A stretch of 64,000 nt of DNA from Noviherbaspirillum pedocola (GCF_016632335.1 NZ_JAEPBG010000007.1:241506-305505), one strand, 5' to 3'; shown: positions 9,219 through 17,819, counted from the stretch's first letter. Translations and numbers: made by a program. Notes: generated by a model not told the origin, from the letters alone.

Positions 9219-10021
9219 TGACAGCAAGCGCGCCGATACTCCGCATCGATGGCCTGTGCACCCGCTTCGGCGAGCTGACGGTACACGAGAACCTGAACAT
9301 GGAAGTCAGGGCCGGAGAAATCGTGGCTCTTGTCGGCGGCTCGGGTTCCGGCAAGACCACGCTGCTGCGCGAGGTGCTGGGCCTGGAGCGGCCATCCGCC
9401 GGCACGGTGCAGGTCTTCGGCGAGGATGTGCACCGCGCCGACGCCGCGCGGCTGCATGCGCTGCGCCGGCGCTGGGGCATGCTGTTCCAGCACGGCGCGC
9501 TGTTCTCGGCGATGAGCGCCTTCGACAATGTCGCGCTGCCGATGCGCGAGCTGCGCCATCTGCCGGAAGACCTGGTGCGCGACGCGGCGCTGCTGAAGCT
9601 GTCCATGGTGGGCATCGATGCGCGCGCAGCGCAGCGCATGCCGGCCGATCTGTCCGGCGGCATGGTCAAGCGCGTGGCGCTGGCGCGCGCGCTGGCGCTA
9701 GAGCCGGAACTGCTGTTTCTCGACGAGCCGACCGCCGGCCTGGACCCGGCGCTGTCGGATGCCTTCGTCGAACTGATCGCCGGCCTGCACCGGGAGATGC
9801 ACCTGACGGTGCTGATGGTCACCCACGACCTCGACACGCTGCTGTCGCTGTCGACCCGGATCGCGGTGCTGGCCGACAAGCGCCTGGTGGCCTTCGGCAC
9901 GGCGCGCGAGGTCATCCGGGTGGATCACCCGTTCATCCGCGAATACTTTCTCGGCGCGCGCGGACGCCGGGCGCTGCAGGGGCTGGCCGACATCGACGCC
10001 CCGCCTGCGCCGGGAGCTTGA
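9218..10021 (+). CDS. MlaF-like ABC transporter ATP-binding protein
   Basis: 267-aa cytoplasmic ATPase of the Mce/Mla lipid transporter. Walker A GGSGSGKTT (about residue 39), Q-loop FQHGALFS, signature LSGGMVKRVALARA, Walker B LLFLDEPTAGLDP and the switch histidine in VTHDLDT are intact. The signature LSGGM rather than LSGGQ is typical of the MlaF/Ttg2A branch. Start codon overlaps the permease stop (TGATG), and the MCE gene begins 9 bp after its stop, so subunit stoichiometry is likely set by coupling. It should pair with the STAS-MlaE protein encoded upstream. Confidence 0.92.
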   Translation: MTASAPILRIDGLCTRFGELTVHENLNMEVRAGEIVALVGGSGSGKTTLLREVLGLERPSAGTVQVFGEDVHRADAARLHALRRRWGMLFQHGALFSAMSAFDNVALPMRELRHLPEDLVRDAALLKLSMVGIDARAAQRMPADLSGGMVKRVALARALALEPELLFLDEPTAGLDPALSDAFVELIAGLHREMHLTVLMVTHDLDTLLSLSTRIAVLADKRLVAFGTAREVIRVDHPFIREYFLGARGRRALQGLADIDAPPAPGA

Positions 10022-10030
10022 GGACATCAC

Positions 10031-10945
10031 ATGGAAAACAGGGCGCATGCCTTCTTCGCCGGACTCTTCACCATCGCGCTGCTGGCCGCGGCCATCGCCG
10101 GCGCGATCTGGTTGAAACGCGACCGCGCGCCGCGGCTGCCGTATGACATCGCCACCACGCTGCCGGTGCCGGGCCTGAGCCCGCAGGCAACGGTGCGCTA
10201 CCGCGGCCTCGTGGTCGGCCGGGTCGATGCGATCGGCTTCGATCCGCAGCAGCGCGGACACATCCTGCTGCGCCTGTCGATCGCGCCGGACGCGCCGATC
10301 ACCCGCTCCACCTACGCCACCCTCGGCTACCAGGGCGTGACTGGCATTGCCTATGTCGAACTGGACGACGACGGCAGCAATCCCGCGCCGCTGCCGACTT
10401 CGTCGCAGGACGTCGGCCGCATCGCGCTGCGCCCGAGCCTCTTGTCACGGCTGCAGGATGAAGGCCTGGCGATCCTGGGCCAGACCCGGGAAATCGCGCA
10501 GCGCCTGAATGCGCTGCTGTCGCCGGCCAATGCAGCGGCGCTGACCACCACGCTCGGCCATGTCGACGCCGCGGCACAGGCTTTCGGCGAGCTGCCGAAG
10601 CAATTGCAGCCGACGCTGGCCAGGCTGCCGGAAATGGTGACCCAGACACAGCAATCGCTCGCGGCGCTGGGCGCGGCCTCGCGCCGCGTCGATGCGCTCG
10701 CTTCCAGCCTGCAGGCACAGAACGGCGCGCTCGCGCGCATCACCGCCAGCGCCGACACGATCGGCGCCGCGGCCGAGCGCGTGAGCCGTGAAGCACAGCC
10801 GCTGGCCGACGATGTGCGCGGCTCGCTGCGCCTGCTCGACCGCACCCTGAACAGCCTGAACGAAAGACCGCAAAGCCTGCTGTTCGGCCGCGCCGGCGCC
10901 CAACCCCGTCCGGGCGAACCCGGCTTTGCCGCTCCCGCGCCATGA
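10031..10945 (+). CDS. MCE (MlaD) domain protein
   Basis: 304-aa periplasmic lipid-binding subunit. One N-terminal membrane helix (residues 8-28) anchors it; the MCE domain follows at about 38-115, including VRYRGLVVGRVDAIGFD and YQGVTGIAYVELDDD. The remaining 180 residues are a predicted long helical/coiled-coil tail with heptad-like Leu/Ala patterns, longer than E. coli MlaD and more like the tunnel-forming MCE proteins with single domains and helical barrels. Lies between ATPase and lipoprotein genes in one operon. Probable hexamer in complex with the STAS-MlaE permease; this is inferred from family knowledge. Confidence 0.9.
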   Translation: MENRAHAFFAGLFTIALLAAAIAGAIWLKRDRAPRLPYDIATTLPVPGLSPQATVRYRGLVVGRVDAIGFDPQQRGHILLRLSIAPDAPITRSTYATLGYQGVTGIAYVELDDDGSNPAPLPTSSQDVGRIALRPSLLSRLQDEGLAILGQTREIAQRLNALLSPANAAALTTTLGHVDAAAQAFGELPKQLQPTLARLPEMVTQTQQSLAALGAASRRVDALASSLQAQNGALARITASADTIGAAAERVSREAQPLADDVRGSLRLLDRTLNSLNERPQSLLFGRAGAQPRPGEPGFAAPAP

Positions 10946-11562
10946 CACTACGAGTATCGATGACCTCCCGACGCCTTTTCTGCGCCGCGCTCGCGACGCT
11001 TTCCCTTGCCGGCTGCGCCGGCATGCGCAACCAGATCCCGCCCCAGCTCTACGACCTGGGCCCGGCGCAACCGCAAACCAGCATGACCAGCCTGCCACCC
11101 GTGGCGCTGGCCGATGCCGACGCGCCAGCCTGGCTCGATGCACCGTTGATGGTCTACCGGCTGGCCTATACCGACCCGCGCCAGCCGCGCGCCTATGCGC
11201 AGAGCCGCTGGAGCATGCCGCCGCCGGATCTGCTCACGCAGCGCCTGAAGACCCGCCTGGTGCAAGCCGGCGGCACGGTGCTGGCGCCGAACAGTGGCGT
11301 GGCCGGCGCGCCGGTGCTGCGGCTGGAAGTCGATGAATTCGAGCAGGTCTTCGATAGACCGGATGCGAGCCGGGTGCGCATTTCTGCGCGGCTGTCGGCG
11401 CTGGATGGCCGCCGCCTGATCGGCCAGAAAAGCTTTGTGCGCGAGCTGCCGGCGCCCAGCGCGGACGCCGCCGGCGGCGCCGCGGCGCTGGCAACGGCCG
11501 CGGACGCGACGATTGCCGACATGCTGGCCTGGCTCGCCACCCTGCCACTCGCCCCGAGATGA
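10942..11562 (+). CDS. PqiC-like ABC-type transport auxiliary lipoprotein
   Basis: 206-aa outer-membrane lipoprotein. The signal peptide ends in a lipobox LAGC with Cys near residue 27. The mature part carries the auxiliary-lipoprotein signatures PPQLYDLGP and SRWSMPPPDLLTQRL, as in PqiC, LptE-like and Mce-associated lipoproteins. It overlaps the MCE gene by 4 bp and the VanZ gene by 4 bp. An alternative start at ATG 10960 leaves a better-sized signal peptide. It probably gives the outer-membrane end of the MCE lipid conduit, as PqiC does for PqiB. No equivalent exists in the classical E. coli mla operon. Confidence 0.85.
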   Translation: MTLRVSMTSRRLFCAALATLSLAGCAGMRNQIPPQLYDLGPAQPQTSMTSLPPVALADADAPAWLDAPLMVYRLAYTDPRQPRAYAQSRWSMPPPDLLTQRLKTRLVQAGGTVLAPNSGVAGAPVLRLEVDEFEQVFDRPDASRVRISARLSALDGRRLIGQKSFVRELPAPSADAAGGAAALATAADATIADMLAWLATLPLAPR

Positions 11563-12689
11563 ACCTGCCCGACGCGCCCTCGCCGGCACATTCTTCGGTC
11601 TTCGCGCGCGGCGCGCTGCTGTTCTATGCGGCGTTGATCGTCTATGCGAGCTGGTATCCGTTCTTCAGCTGGCGCAGCAACGGCCTGCCGCTGACGGCTT
11701 TCCTGTTCGCGCCGCTGCCGTATTACTGGACCGGTTTCGATGTCGCCACCAATGTCATCGGCTACATGCCCTTCGGCGCGCTGCTGGTGTTTTCGCTGTA
11801 TCCGCGGCTGCGCGGCGTGCCGGCGTTCGTGTGCGCCTGCGTCATCGGCGCGGCGATGTCGGCGGCGATGGAGATGGGGCAGAATTTCCTGCCGAGCCGG
11901 GTGCCGTCCAACCTCGACCTGTTGACCAATGCCGCCGGCGCCGCGCTGGGCGCCCTGCTCGGCAGCGCGCTGGTGCCGGCGTTTCTCGAGCAAAGCCGCC
12001 TGCTGGTGCTGCGGCGTGCCTGGTTCCTGCACGAAGCCAGCCGCGGCCTGATCGTGCTTGGCCTATGGCCACTGGCGCAGATTTATCCGCAGGGCTATCT
12101 GTTCGGGCACGGGCAACTGCTGCCGCTGCTGTCGGACTGGGTGTCGGACCTCTGGTCGGCGCCGATCGATTTCGCCGCGCTGCTGCGCCATGGCCAGGAA
12201 CTGAGCCCGGAGCAGTACTGGCTGTCGGAAACCATCATCACCGCCTGTGGCTTTACCGGCGCGGTGCTGACGCTGTTGTGCCAGATGCGCCGGCGCGCGC
12301 CAAAGCTGGCGGCGGCGGCGCTGCTGGCAGGAACTGCGCTGGCGTTCAAGACGCTGGCCTCGGCGCTGCTGTTCGCGCCGGTCAACGCCTTCGCCTGGGT
12401 GACGCCGGGCGCGCAGGGCGGCCTGCTGATCGGTTGCATCATGCTCGCCGGCCTGGCGCTGGCGCCGCCGCTGGCACAGCGCCGGGTGGCGATCCTGGCG
12501 CTGGTGATTGGCTTGGCGACGGTGAACGTCGCACCGGCCAATCCGTATTTCGTCTCGACGCTGCAGACCTGGGTGCAGGGCAAGTTCCTGAACTTCAACG
12601 GGGCGGCGCAATTCCTGTCGCTGGTGTGGCCGTTCGTGACGCTGTGGTTTCTGACGCATCCGGTGCATCGGAGGGCGGTGGGTTCGTAG
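11559..12689 (+). CDS. VanZ family membrane protein
   Basis: 376-aa polytopic membrane protein. Residues about 20-130 form the VanZ-like domain, with DVATNVIGYMPFGALLVF and the acidic helix SAAMEMGQNFLPSRVPSNLDL diagnostic. The rest adds five or more hydrophobic helices of no known family. VanZ proteins are linked to teicoplanin resistance in Gram-positives, but in Proteobacteria the function is unknown. The 4-bp overlap with the lipoprotein gene places it in the Mce transporter operon, suggesting an envelope-lipid role. It ends GGT TCG TAG, and this TAG is the head of a REP element. Confidence 0.82.
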   Translation: MNLPDAPSPAHSSVFARGALLFYAALIVYASWYPFFSWRSNGLPLTAFLFAPLPYYWTGFDVATNVIGYMPFGALLVFSLYPRLRGVPAFVCACVIGAAMSAAMEMGQNFLPSRVPSNLDLLTNAAGAALGALLGSALVPAFLEQSRLLVLRRAWFLHEASRGLIVLGLWPLAQIYPQGYLFGHGQLLPLLSDWVSDLWSAPIDFAALLRHGQELSPEQYWLSETIITACGFTGAVLTLLCQMRRRAPKLAAAALLAGTALAFKTLASALLFAPVNAFAWVTPGAQGGLLIGCIMLAGLALAPPLAQRRVAILALVIGLATVNVAPANPYFVSTLQTWVQGKFLNFNGAAQFLSLVWPFVTLWFLTHPVHRRAVGS

Positions 12690-12759
12690 GTTGGGCTGAC
12701 GAAGGATGCCCAACATGCTCGCGGTCCGCGGGCTCAGGATGTTGGGCTTGCCGGTCAAC
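12686..12759. repeat. REP pair with decayed reverse unit
   Basis: Forward unit 12686-12714 (GTAGGTTGGGCTGACGAAGG then ATGCCCAAC) and a decayed reverse unit 12741-12759 (GTTGGGCTTGCCGGTCAAC) that lost its GTAG end. The spacer (GCGGTCCGCGGGCTCAGGAT) resembles the one in the 3448-3519 pair, so pair and spacer appear to have spread together. The forward head carries the VanZ stop codon. Confidence 0.8.
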
Positions 12760-12773
12760 ACTTTCAAGCCTCT

Positions 12774-13442
12774 GCAGTTGCCGTTGAAGTTGCCGTTGTC
12801 GTCGCCGTTGCCGTTGCTTTTAAACCCCCGTTGATCGCGCCGTGGCGCCGGGCCCTGAAGCGGATAAGGTGCGGCGTCTGTCTGAGCGAAGCGCAGCGTA
12901 GCGAGTTTAGCCGCGCCCCGCTTCAGGGTTCGGCGACACGGGGACCCCCGCAGGGGGCGCGATCTCCGGGGGCGCCTTTTCTTGGTTACTTCTTTTGGCG
13001 CCAAAAGAAGTGACCCGGCTGCCGGGCCGGGACCCGGCTAGTTCGCCAAGTGCGATGTCCTTATTGGGTCATCGGGCCTCAAACCTCAACCGGGCGAGCC
13101 TTTCATTCAAAGCCTCGATCACGCGACGACGACCAAGGCAAGAGCCTGCCCCTTCAAAGACATCACTCCGGTAATGCAAAACGTTCAGCGCCCCCTCGAC
13201 CTAGCCGGGTCCCGGCCCGGCAGCCGGCCCACTTCTTTTGACGCCAAAAGAAGTGGGCAAGAAAAGGCGCCCCCGGAGATTGCGCGCCGCTGCGCGGGGT
13301 CCCCGTGCCGGCGATGCCCGGAGCGGGGCGCGGCTAAACTCGCTACGCTGCGCTTCGCTCAAACAGACGCCGCACCTTTTCCCGCTCCGGGCATCGCCGT
13401 CACGGCGCAATCAACGGGGGTTTAAAAGCAACGGCAACGGCG
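12774..13442. repeat. Large inverted-repeat element, arms about 240 bp
   Basis: Left arm 12802-13041 and right arm 13201-13442 are near-perfect reverse complements flanking a 159-bp unique core. Each arm contains the tract AGCGAAGCGCAGCGTAGCGA (or complement), a GGGGACCCC block and, near the core, an inner palindrome (12988-13011 perfect; 13231-13254 with one mismatch) centred on GGCGCC. Outside the left arm, 12774-12801 is a degenerate hexamer tract (GCAGTT/GCCGTT/GAAGTT). A third arm copy starts at 63881. Open frames here are long only because of sequence bias; no coding gene is supported. The stretch 12690-13672 has no gene. Confidence 0.85.
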
Positions 13443-13474
13443 ACTACAAAGGCAAAGGCACTGCAACTGCAGAA

Positions 13475-13534
13475 GCAGAGGCAGAGGCAGAGGCAGAGGC
13501 AGAGGCAGAGGCAGAGGCAGAGGCAGAGGCAGAG
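13475..13534. repeat. Hexanucleotide array (GCAGAG) x10
   Basis: Ten perfect tandem copies of GCAGAG, preceded by imperfect units GCAACT and GCAGAA. It sits just outside the right arm of the inverted-repeat element, as do hexamer tracts outside the other two arms. Length of such arrays usually varies between strains through slippage. The remaining bases to 13672 show nothing recognisable. Confidence 0.95.
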
Positions 13535-13672
13535 GCACCATACCCTTGTTTCGCCAAGCCGGCCTTATGTTGCACTACCGCCCTCCTGAAAAAAATCGAC
13601 GTCACCTTGAACGGACTGGCCTAGCGGCCCAATGAACAACCATGCGCGGCTGCGCGAGGACATATAGCCGCT

Positions 13673-14545
13673 TCACCGCACTTCCGCCACACCCTTCACA
13701 TTGCTGCGATACGGCGCCAGCGCACGCGGATCCGTACCAGTCGCGGCCGCATACAGCGGCATCACCTGCGGCAGCGTCTTCTCGATGCGGGCGATGCGGT
13801 TGGCGCCGGCCGGATGCGTCGACAGCCATTGCGGCGGTGCGCTCTTTTCGATCATGCCCATCTTGCGCCACAGCGCCACGCCGGCGCGCGGATCAAAGCC
13901 GGCGCGCGCGGCCAGGTCCAGGCCGACGGTGTCGGCTTCGGTTTCATCGTCGCGCGAGAACTTCAGCATCGCCAGTTGCGCGCCCTGCCCGACCACCATC
14001 TGTCCGGTCTGGCCCAGGCCGAGGATGGCCGAGCCGAGATTCGCGCCGAGCTGCAACAGGCTGCCCTTGGCTACGCGCTCGCGCGCATGCTCGCGCAGCG
14101 CATGCGCCATCTCGTGGCCCATGACGATGGCGATTTCATCGTCGGTGAGCTTGAGCCGGTCGATCAGGCCGGTGAAGAAGGCGATCTTCCCGCCCGGCAT
14201 GCAGAAGGCATTGATGGTGTCGGCGCGGATCAGCATGGTTTCCCACTGCCAGCGCGCCGCGGCCGGGTTCCATCGCGCGGCCTGCGGTATCAGCCTGCGC
14301 GCGACTTCGCGCACGCGCACCGCGCGCGGATCGTCATCGGCCACCAGCACGCCCTTGGCCGCGGCTTCACGTTTCAAGCCATCGTATTGCTGCGTCGCCT
14401 GCGCTTCGAGCTGCTCGGCCGGCACCAGGCTGCGCAGGCGCGACATGCGTTCGACATCGACGCCCTGCGCGAACGCCGAAAACGTCGGCAGGCCGAGGGA
14501 TGCGCACAGCAGCGCGGCGAGTAGGCGGCGACGAAGCATGGTCAT
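13673..14545 (-). CDS. M48 family metalloprotease (LoiP/YcaL-like)
   Basis: 290-aa zinc protease with an N-terminal signal peptide (cleavage after FSAFAQG, about residue 28). The zinc motif is HEMAH (His144, Glu145, His148), and EADTVGLDLAARAGFDP supplies the third ligand; the late GSxHP-like STHPAGANRI region closes the active site. Periplasmic quality-control role is likely. ATG 14545 has a good ribosome site (AAGGA, 8 bp before) and overlaps the ampG-like stop by 4 bp, so it is last in metX-metW-ampG-M48. No lipobox Cys, unlike LoiP, though Cys14 lies in the hydrophobic signal segment. Confidence 0.9.
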   Translation of the reverse strand: MTMLRRRLLAALLCASLGLPTFSAFAQGVDVERMSRLRSLVPAEQLEAQATQQYDGLKREAAAKGVLVADDDPRAVRVREVARRLIPQAARWNPAAARWQWETMLIRADTINAFCMPGGKIAFFTGLIDRLKLTDDEIAIVMGHEMAHALREHARERVAKGSLLQLGANLGSAILGLGQTGQMVVGQGAQLAMLKFSRDDETEADTVGLDLAARAGFDPRAGVALWRKMGMIEKSAPPQWLSTHPAGANRIARIEKTLPQVMPLYAAATGTDPRALAPYRSNVKGVAEVR

Positions 14546-15798
14546 GGTTGTTCCTTCCAGGGAGCGACTCGGGTCAGCATCAGCATGCCGGGCAAGGCCA
14601 GCACGAAGCACAGGATAAAGAACAGGAACCATCCCGTCTCGGCGACGATATAGCCGACCGCGGAATTGACAAAGGTGCGCGGCACCGCGGCCAGGCTGGT
14701 GAACAGTGCATATTGCGTGGCGGTGTAGCGCGGATCGGTGGTGGTGGCGATGTAGGACACGAAGGCTGCCGTGCCCAGGCCCACGCCGAAGGCTTCGAAG
14801 CCGATCACGCCGGCCAGCAGCGGCAGGTCCGCGCCCGCGTGCGCCAGCCAGGCGAAGCCGAGGATGGCCAGCGCCTGCACCGCGCCGAAGATCCACAGCG
14901 CGCGGTTGATGCCGAGCTGAATCATCCAGGCGCCGCCGAAAATGCCGCCGGCGATGCTGGCCCAGAAGCCGACGGTCTTGGCCACCGCGCCGATCTGCGT
15001 CATCGAAAAGCCGAGGTCGATGTAGAACTTGGTCGCCAGCGCGGTCGCCATGCTGTCGCCGAGCTTGTACAGGAAGATGAAGCCCAGGACCATCGCCGCA
15101 TTGCGCCAGCCGCCGCGTGCGATGAATTCCGAGAATGGCAGCACCACCGCTTCGCGCATGGTCTTCGGCGGCGCACCGTAGACCCGTGGCTCCTTGATGA
15201 CGAGCGTGCACAACAGGCCCGGCAGCATGAAGGCCGCGGTGATCCAGAACACCGGCTGCCAGGGCATGCGGTCGGCCAGGATCAGCGACAGCGCGCCCGG
15301 CACCATGCCGGCGACCTTGTAAGCATTCACATGCACCGCGCCGCCCAGGCCCTGCTCGATGTCGGGCAGGATCTCGCGGCGGTAGGCGTCGATGACGATG
15401 TCCTGGCTCGCGGAAAGAAACGCGATCACCGCGGCCATCGCTGCGATCGCCGGCACCTGGGTGTGCGGGTCGAGCATGCCGATGGCGCCGATGCCAAGAA
15501 ACAGCAGCGCCTGCGTGGCCGCCATCCAGCCGCGCCGGCGGCCCAGCGGGCCGAAGCTGTAGCGGTCCATCAGCGGCGCCCACAGGAACTTCCAGGTGTA
15601 CGGGAACATCACCAGCGCGAACAGGCCGAGGGCCTTCACGTTCAGGCCCGACTTCGCCAGCCAGGCCTGCACCAGCGACAGCAGGATGAACAGCGGCAGG
15701 CCCGAGGAAAAGCCGAGGAAGACGCAGATCAGCATGCGCCGGTTCAGGTAGCTATGCCAATCCGGCTTGGCGGGCTTGCCGGGCTTTGCGGCATCCAT
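14542..15798 (-). CDS. AmpG-like MFS muropeptide permease
   Basis: 418-aa inner-membrane transporter with about 12 hydrophobic helices. The N-terminal segment GFSSGLPLFILLSLVQAWL and the MDRYSFGPLGRRRGWM loop are AmpG signatures. AmpG imports GlcNAc-anhydroMurNAc peptides for cell-wall recycling and is tied to beta-lactamase induction in species with AmpR/AmpC. At 418 aa it is shorter than E. coli AmpG (491 aa), lacking the last two helices, as in many non-enteric homologues. It starts 2 bp after the metW stop and overlaps the M48 gene. No ampC/ampR here. Confidence 0.88.
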   Translation of the reverse strand: MDAAKPGKPAKPDWHSYLNRRMLICVFLGFSSGLPLFILLSLVQAWLAKSGLNVKALGLFALVMFPYTWKFLWAPLMDRYSFGPLGRRRGWMAATQALLFLGIGAIGMLDPHTQVPAIAAMAAVIAFLSASQDIVIDAYRREILPDIEQGLGGAVHVNAYKVAGMVPGALSLILADRMPWQPVFWITAAFMLPGLLCTLVIKEPRVYGAPPKTMREAVVLPFSEFIARGGWRNAAMVLGFIFLYKLGDSMATALATKFYIDLGFSMTQIGAVAKTVGFWASIAGGIFGGAWMIQLGINRALWIFGAVQALAILGFAWLAHAGADLPLLAGVIGFEAFGVGLGTAAFVSYIATTTDPRYTATQYALFTSLAAVPRTFVNSAVGYIVAETGWFLFFILCFVLALPGMLMLTRVAPWKEQP

Positions 15799-15800
15799 GC

Positions 15801-16409
15801 CTACTGCCTCTTCCGCAGGCGGAACACCGCCAGGCTGCCGCGCCAGTTCGGCAGGAAGGCCACCGGCTTGCCGGCTTCGTCGAGCGCGACGAATTCCAGC
15901 ACTTCGAGGCCGACTTCGCGCGCCAGGTCCTGGAAGTCGTTAATGGTGGCGCAGCGCAGGTTCGGTGTGTCGTACCACGCATAGGGCAGGCTCTTCGACA
16001 CCGGCATGCGGCCGCGCAAGAGCGACAGCCGGTGCGGCCAGTAAGCGAAGTTCGGGAAGGACACGATGGCTTCAGCACCGACGCGCGCGATGTCGCGCAG
16101 GATGCCTTCGACGTTCTTCATCATCTGCAGCGCCGACAGGCACAGCACGCAATCGAAGGCGTTGTCGGCGAACATGGCCAGCCCCGCTTCGAGATCCTGC
16201 TGGATCACCGGCACGTCGCGCGTAATGCACAGCGGGATCTTGTCGTCATCGATCTCGACGCCATAGCCGGCACAGCCCTTGGCGCTTTGCAGGTAATCGA
16301 GCATGACGCCGTCGCCGCAGCCCAGGTCGAGCACGCGCGAGCCCGGCGCGACCCAGTGCGCGATGAAGGCCAGGTCGGCGCGCAGCTTGGAGAGTTCATT
16401 GAAGTTCAT
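15801..16409 (-). CDS. metW: Methionine biosynthesis protein MetW
   Basis: 202-aa Rossmann methyltransferase-like protein that works with MetX in methionine synthesis. The SAM-type motif I is [15 protein letters not shown] near residue 26 and [10 protein letters not shown] is motif II. Its 4-bp overlap with metX (ATGA) is the standard arrangement in Betaproteobacteria and Alphaproteobacteria. The MetX-MetW complex has been reported to behave as an effective homoserine acyltransferase, with MetW essential in some species. Its own methyl substrate is not known. Confidence 0.95.
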   Translation of the reverse strand: MNFNELSKLRADLAFIAHWVAPGSRVLDLGCGDGVMLDYLQSAKGCAGYGVEIDDDKIPLCITRDVPVIQQDLEAGLAMFADNAFDCVLCLSALQMMKNVEGILRDIARVGAEAIVSFPNFAYWPHRLSLLRGRMPVSKSLPYAWYDTPNLRCATINDFQDLAREVGLEVLEFVALDEAGKPVAFLPNWRGSLAVFRLRKRQ

Positions 16410-17575
16410 GCGGCCACCACGCTTTCCGCCGCGCCGGCAAAGAGCGCGGTCTCGCGCCAGATCTTGTCGTAATAGCTTCGCACCGTGGCCATGTAGCGCG
16501 CATCTTCCAGCAGGAAGGCATCGTGGCCGTGCGGCGCATCGATCTCGGCATAGGTCACGCGCCGGCGGTTGTTGACCAGCGCCTGCACGATCTCGCGGCT
16601 GCGTGCCGGTGCGAAGCGCCAGTCGGTGCTGAAGGACACCAGCAGAAACTGCGCCTGGGCCGCGGCCAGCGCCTGGCTCAGGTCGCCGCCGTGAGAGGCG
16701 GCCGGGTCGAAGTAATCGAGCGCCTTGGTGATCAGCAGGTAGGTGTTGGCGTCGAAGTACTCGGAAAACTTGTCGCCCTGATAGCGCAGATAGGATTCGA
16801 TCTCGAAGTCGATGCCGAAGCCGAACTGGTATTGCCCGGAGCGCAGCTCGCGGCCGAAGCGATCGGCCATGTCATCGTCGGACAGGTAAGTGATGTGGCC
16901 GATCATGCGCGCCACGCGCAGCCCGTTTTTCGGCACCACGCCATGGGCGTAATAGTCGCCGCCATGGAAGTCCGGGTCGGTGAGGATGGCCTGGCGAGCG
17001 ACATCGTTGAACGCGATGTTCTGCGTGGACAGCTTCGGCGTGGACGCGATCACCAGGCAATGGCGCAGGCGTTCCGGGTACAACAGGCTCCATGCCAGGG
17101 CCTGCATGCCGCCGAGCGAGCCGCCCATGACCGCGGCGAATTGCGTGATGCCGAGCGCATCGGCCAGGCGCGCCTGCGCATGCACCCAGTCCTCCACCGT
17201 CACCACCGGGAAGTCGGCGCCGTAGGGTTTGCCGGTGGCGGGATTGGTATGCATCGGCCCGGTCGAGCCGAAGCAGGAACCGAGATTGTTGACACCGATG
17301 ACGAAGAAGCGGTCGGTATCCACCGGCTTGCCGGGGCCAACCATGTTGTCCCACCAGCCCACGCTCTTGCTGCCGTCTTCCTTCAGATACACGCCGGCGA
17401 CGTGATGCGAAGCGTTCAGCGCATGCAGGATCAATACCGCATTGGAGCGGTCGGCATTGAGTTCGCCATAGGTTTCATAGACCAGCGTGTAATCCGCGAT
17501 CGACGCGCCGCTGGTGAGCTTCAGCGGCTCGCGGAACTGCATGGACTGCGGCGATACCACTCCGAGAGATTTCAT
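16406..17575 (-). CDS. metX: Homoserine O-acyltransferase
   Basis: 389-aa alpha/beta hydrolase that acylates homoserine, the first committed step of methionine synthesis; paralogues use acetyl-CoA or succinyl-CoA, and this cannot be told from sequence by eye. The nucleophile elbow is [10 protein letters not shown] (Ser within GGSLGG), with catalytic Asp and His in the C-terminal third ([10 protein letters not shown]). The family motifs [12 protein letters not shown] and NPATGKPYG are present. A leader with a terminator-like hairpin precedes it, suggesting attenuation control. Confidence 0.95.
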   Translation of the reverse strand: MKSLGVVSPQSMQFREPLKLTSGASIADYTLVYETYGELNADRSNAVLILHALNASHHVAGVYLKEDGSKSVGWWDNMVGPGKPVDTDRFFVIGVNNLGSCFGSTGPMHTNPATGKPYGADFPVVTVEDWVHAQARLADALGITQFAAVMGGSLGGMQALAWSLLYPERLRHCLVIASTPKLSTQNIAFNDVARQAILTDPDFHGGDYYAHGVVPKNGLRVARMIGHITYLSDDDMADRFGRELRSGQYQFGFGIDFEIESYLRYQGDKFSEYFDANTYLLITKALDYFDPAASHGGDLSQALAAAQAQFLLVSFSTDWRFAPARSREIVQALVNNRRRVTYAEIDAPHGHDAFLLEDARYMATVRSYYDKIWRETALFAGAAESVVAA

Positions 17576-17819
17576 CGTTCATCCGGTCCTGGACGCCGAG
17601 CATGGTCGACATCCAAATGAAAAAGCCCGAGAGCGCATGCTGTCGGGCTAAAAGTTCTGGGCTTCTTTGCAAGCTCGCTTTAGCCGTATTTATGCGGGTG
17701 GAAAACCCTTGCGCCCGCAAGCTGAAGCCGGATCGCCTGGGCAATCGCGGCCGGTCAAATCGGCGCAGCCGTGCAAGGATAGCGGAGGCGCTGGAGCGCG
17801 TCAAACCGCGGGAATCATC
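17576..17819 (-). promoter_or_regulatory. metX 5' leader with several stem-loops
   Basis: Reading the minus strand, the leader contains CTTGC-GGGC-GCAAG (stem with tetraloop), a competing GCGGG..CCCGC pair, an A/T-rich ATAAATACGGCTAAAGCG stretch, and then an intrinsic terminator shape (17620-17649) ending 45 nt before the metX ATG. Alternative pairings exist between the CTTGC hairpin and the GCGGG/CCCGC stem, as in riboswitches or attenuators. The ATAAAT..GCTAAAG element slightly resembles part of SAM-II aptamers, but the complete SAM-II fold was not found. No gene of any strand is supported here. Confidence 0.45.
17620..17649 (-). terminator. Attenuator-like terminator in metX leader
   Basis: On the minus strand AGCCCGA..TCGGGCT forms a 7-bp stem with a 12-base loop, followed by five T (then CATTT). 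It lies between the end of ptsI and the metX start codon, 45 nt before metX, so it either ends the ptsI transcript or gates metX expression. Confidence 0.65.

Noticed and set aside
12831..13426. Open frames with conserved-looking Arg/Ser-rich proteins in the repeat region
   Set aside because: They lie in the inverted-repeat arms, appear on both strands and exist only because GC-rich repeats lack stops; no ribosome site or protein family.
13475..13534. CRISPR-like tandem repeat
   Set aside because: Units are 6 bp without spacers; it is a microsatellite, not an array of direct repeats and spacers, and no cas gene is near.
17576..17819. SAM-II riboswitch
   Set aside because: Only the ATAAAT..GCTAAAG stretch is similar; the paired loop and pseudoknot required for SAM-II were not found, so only an unnamed leader is claimed.
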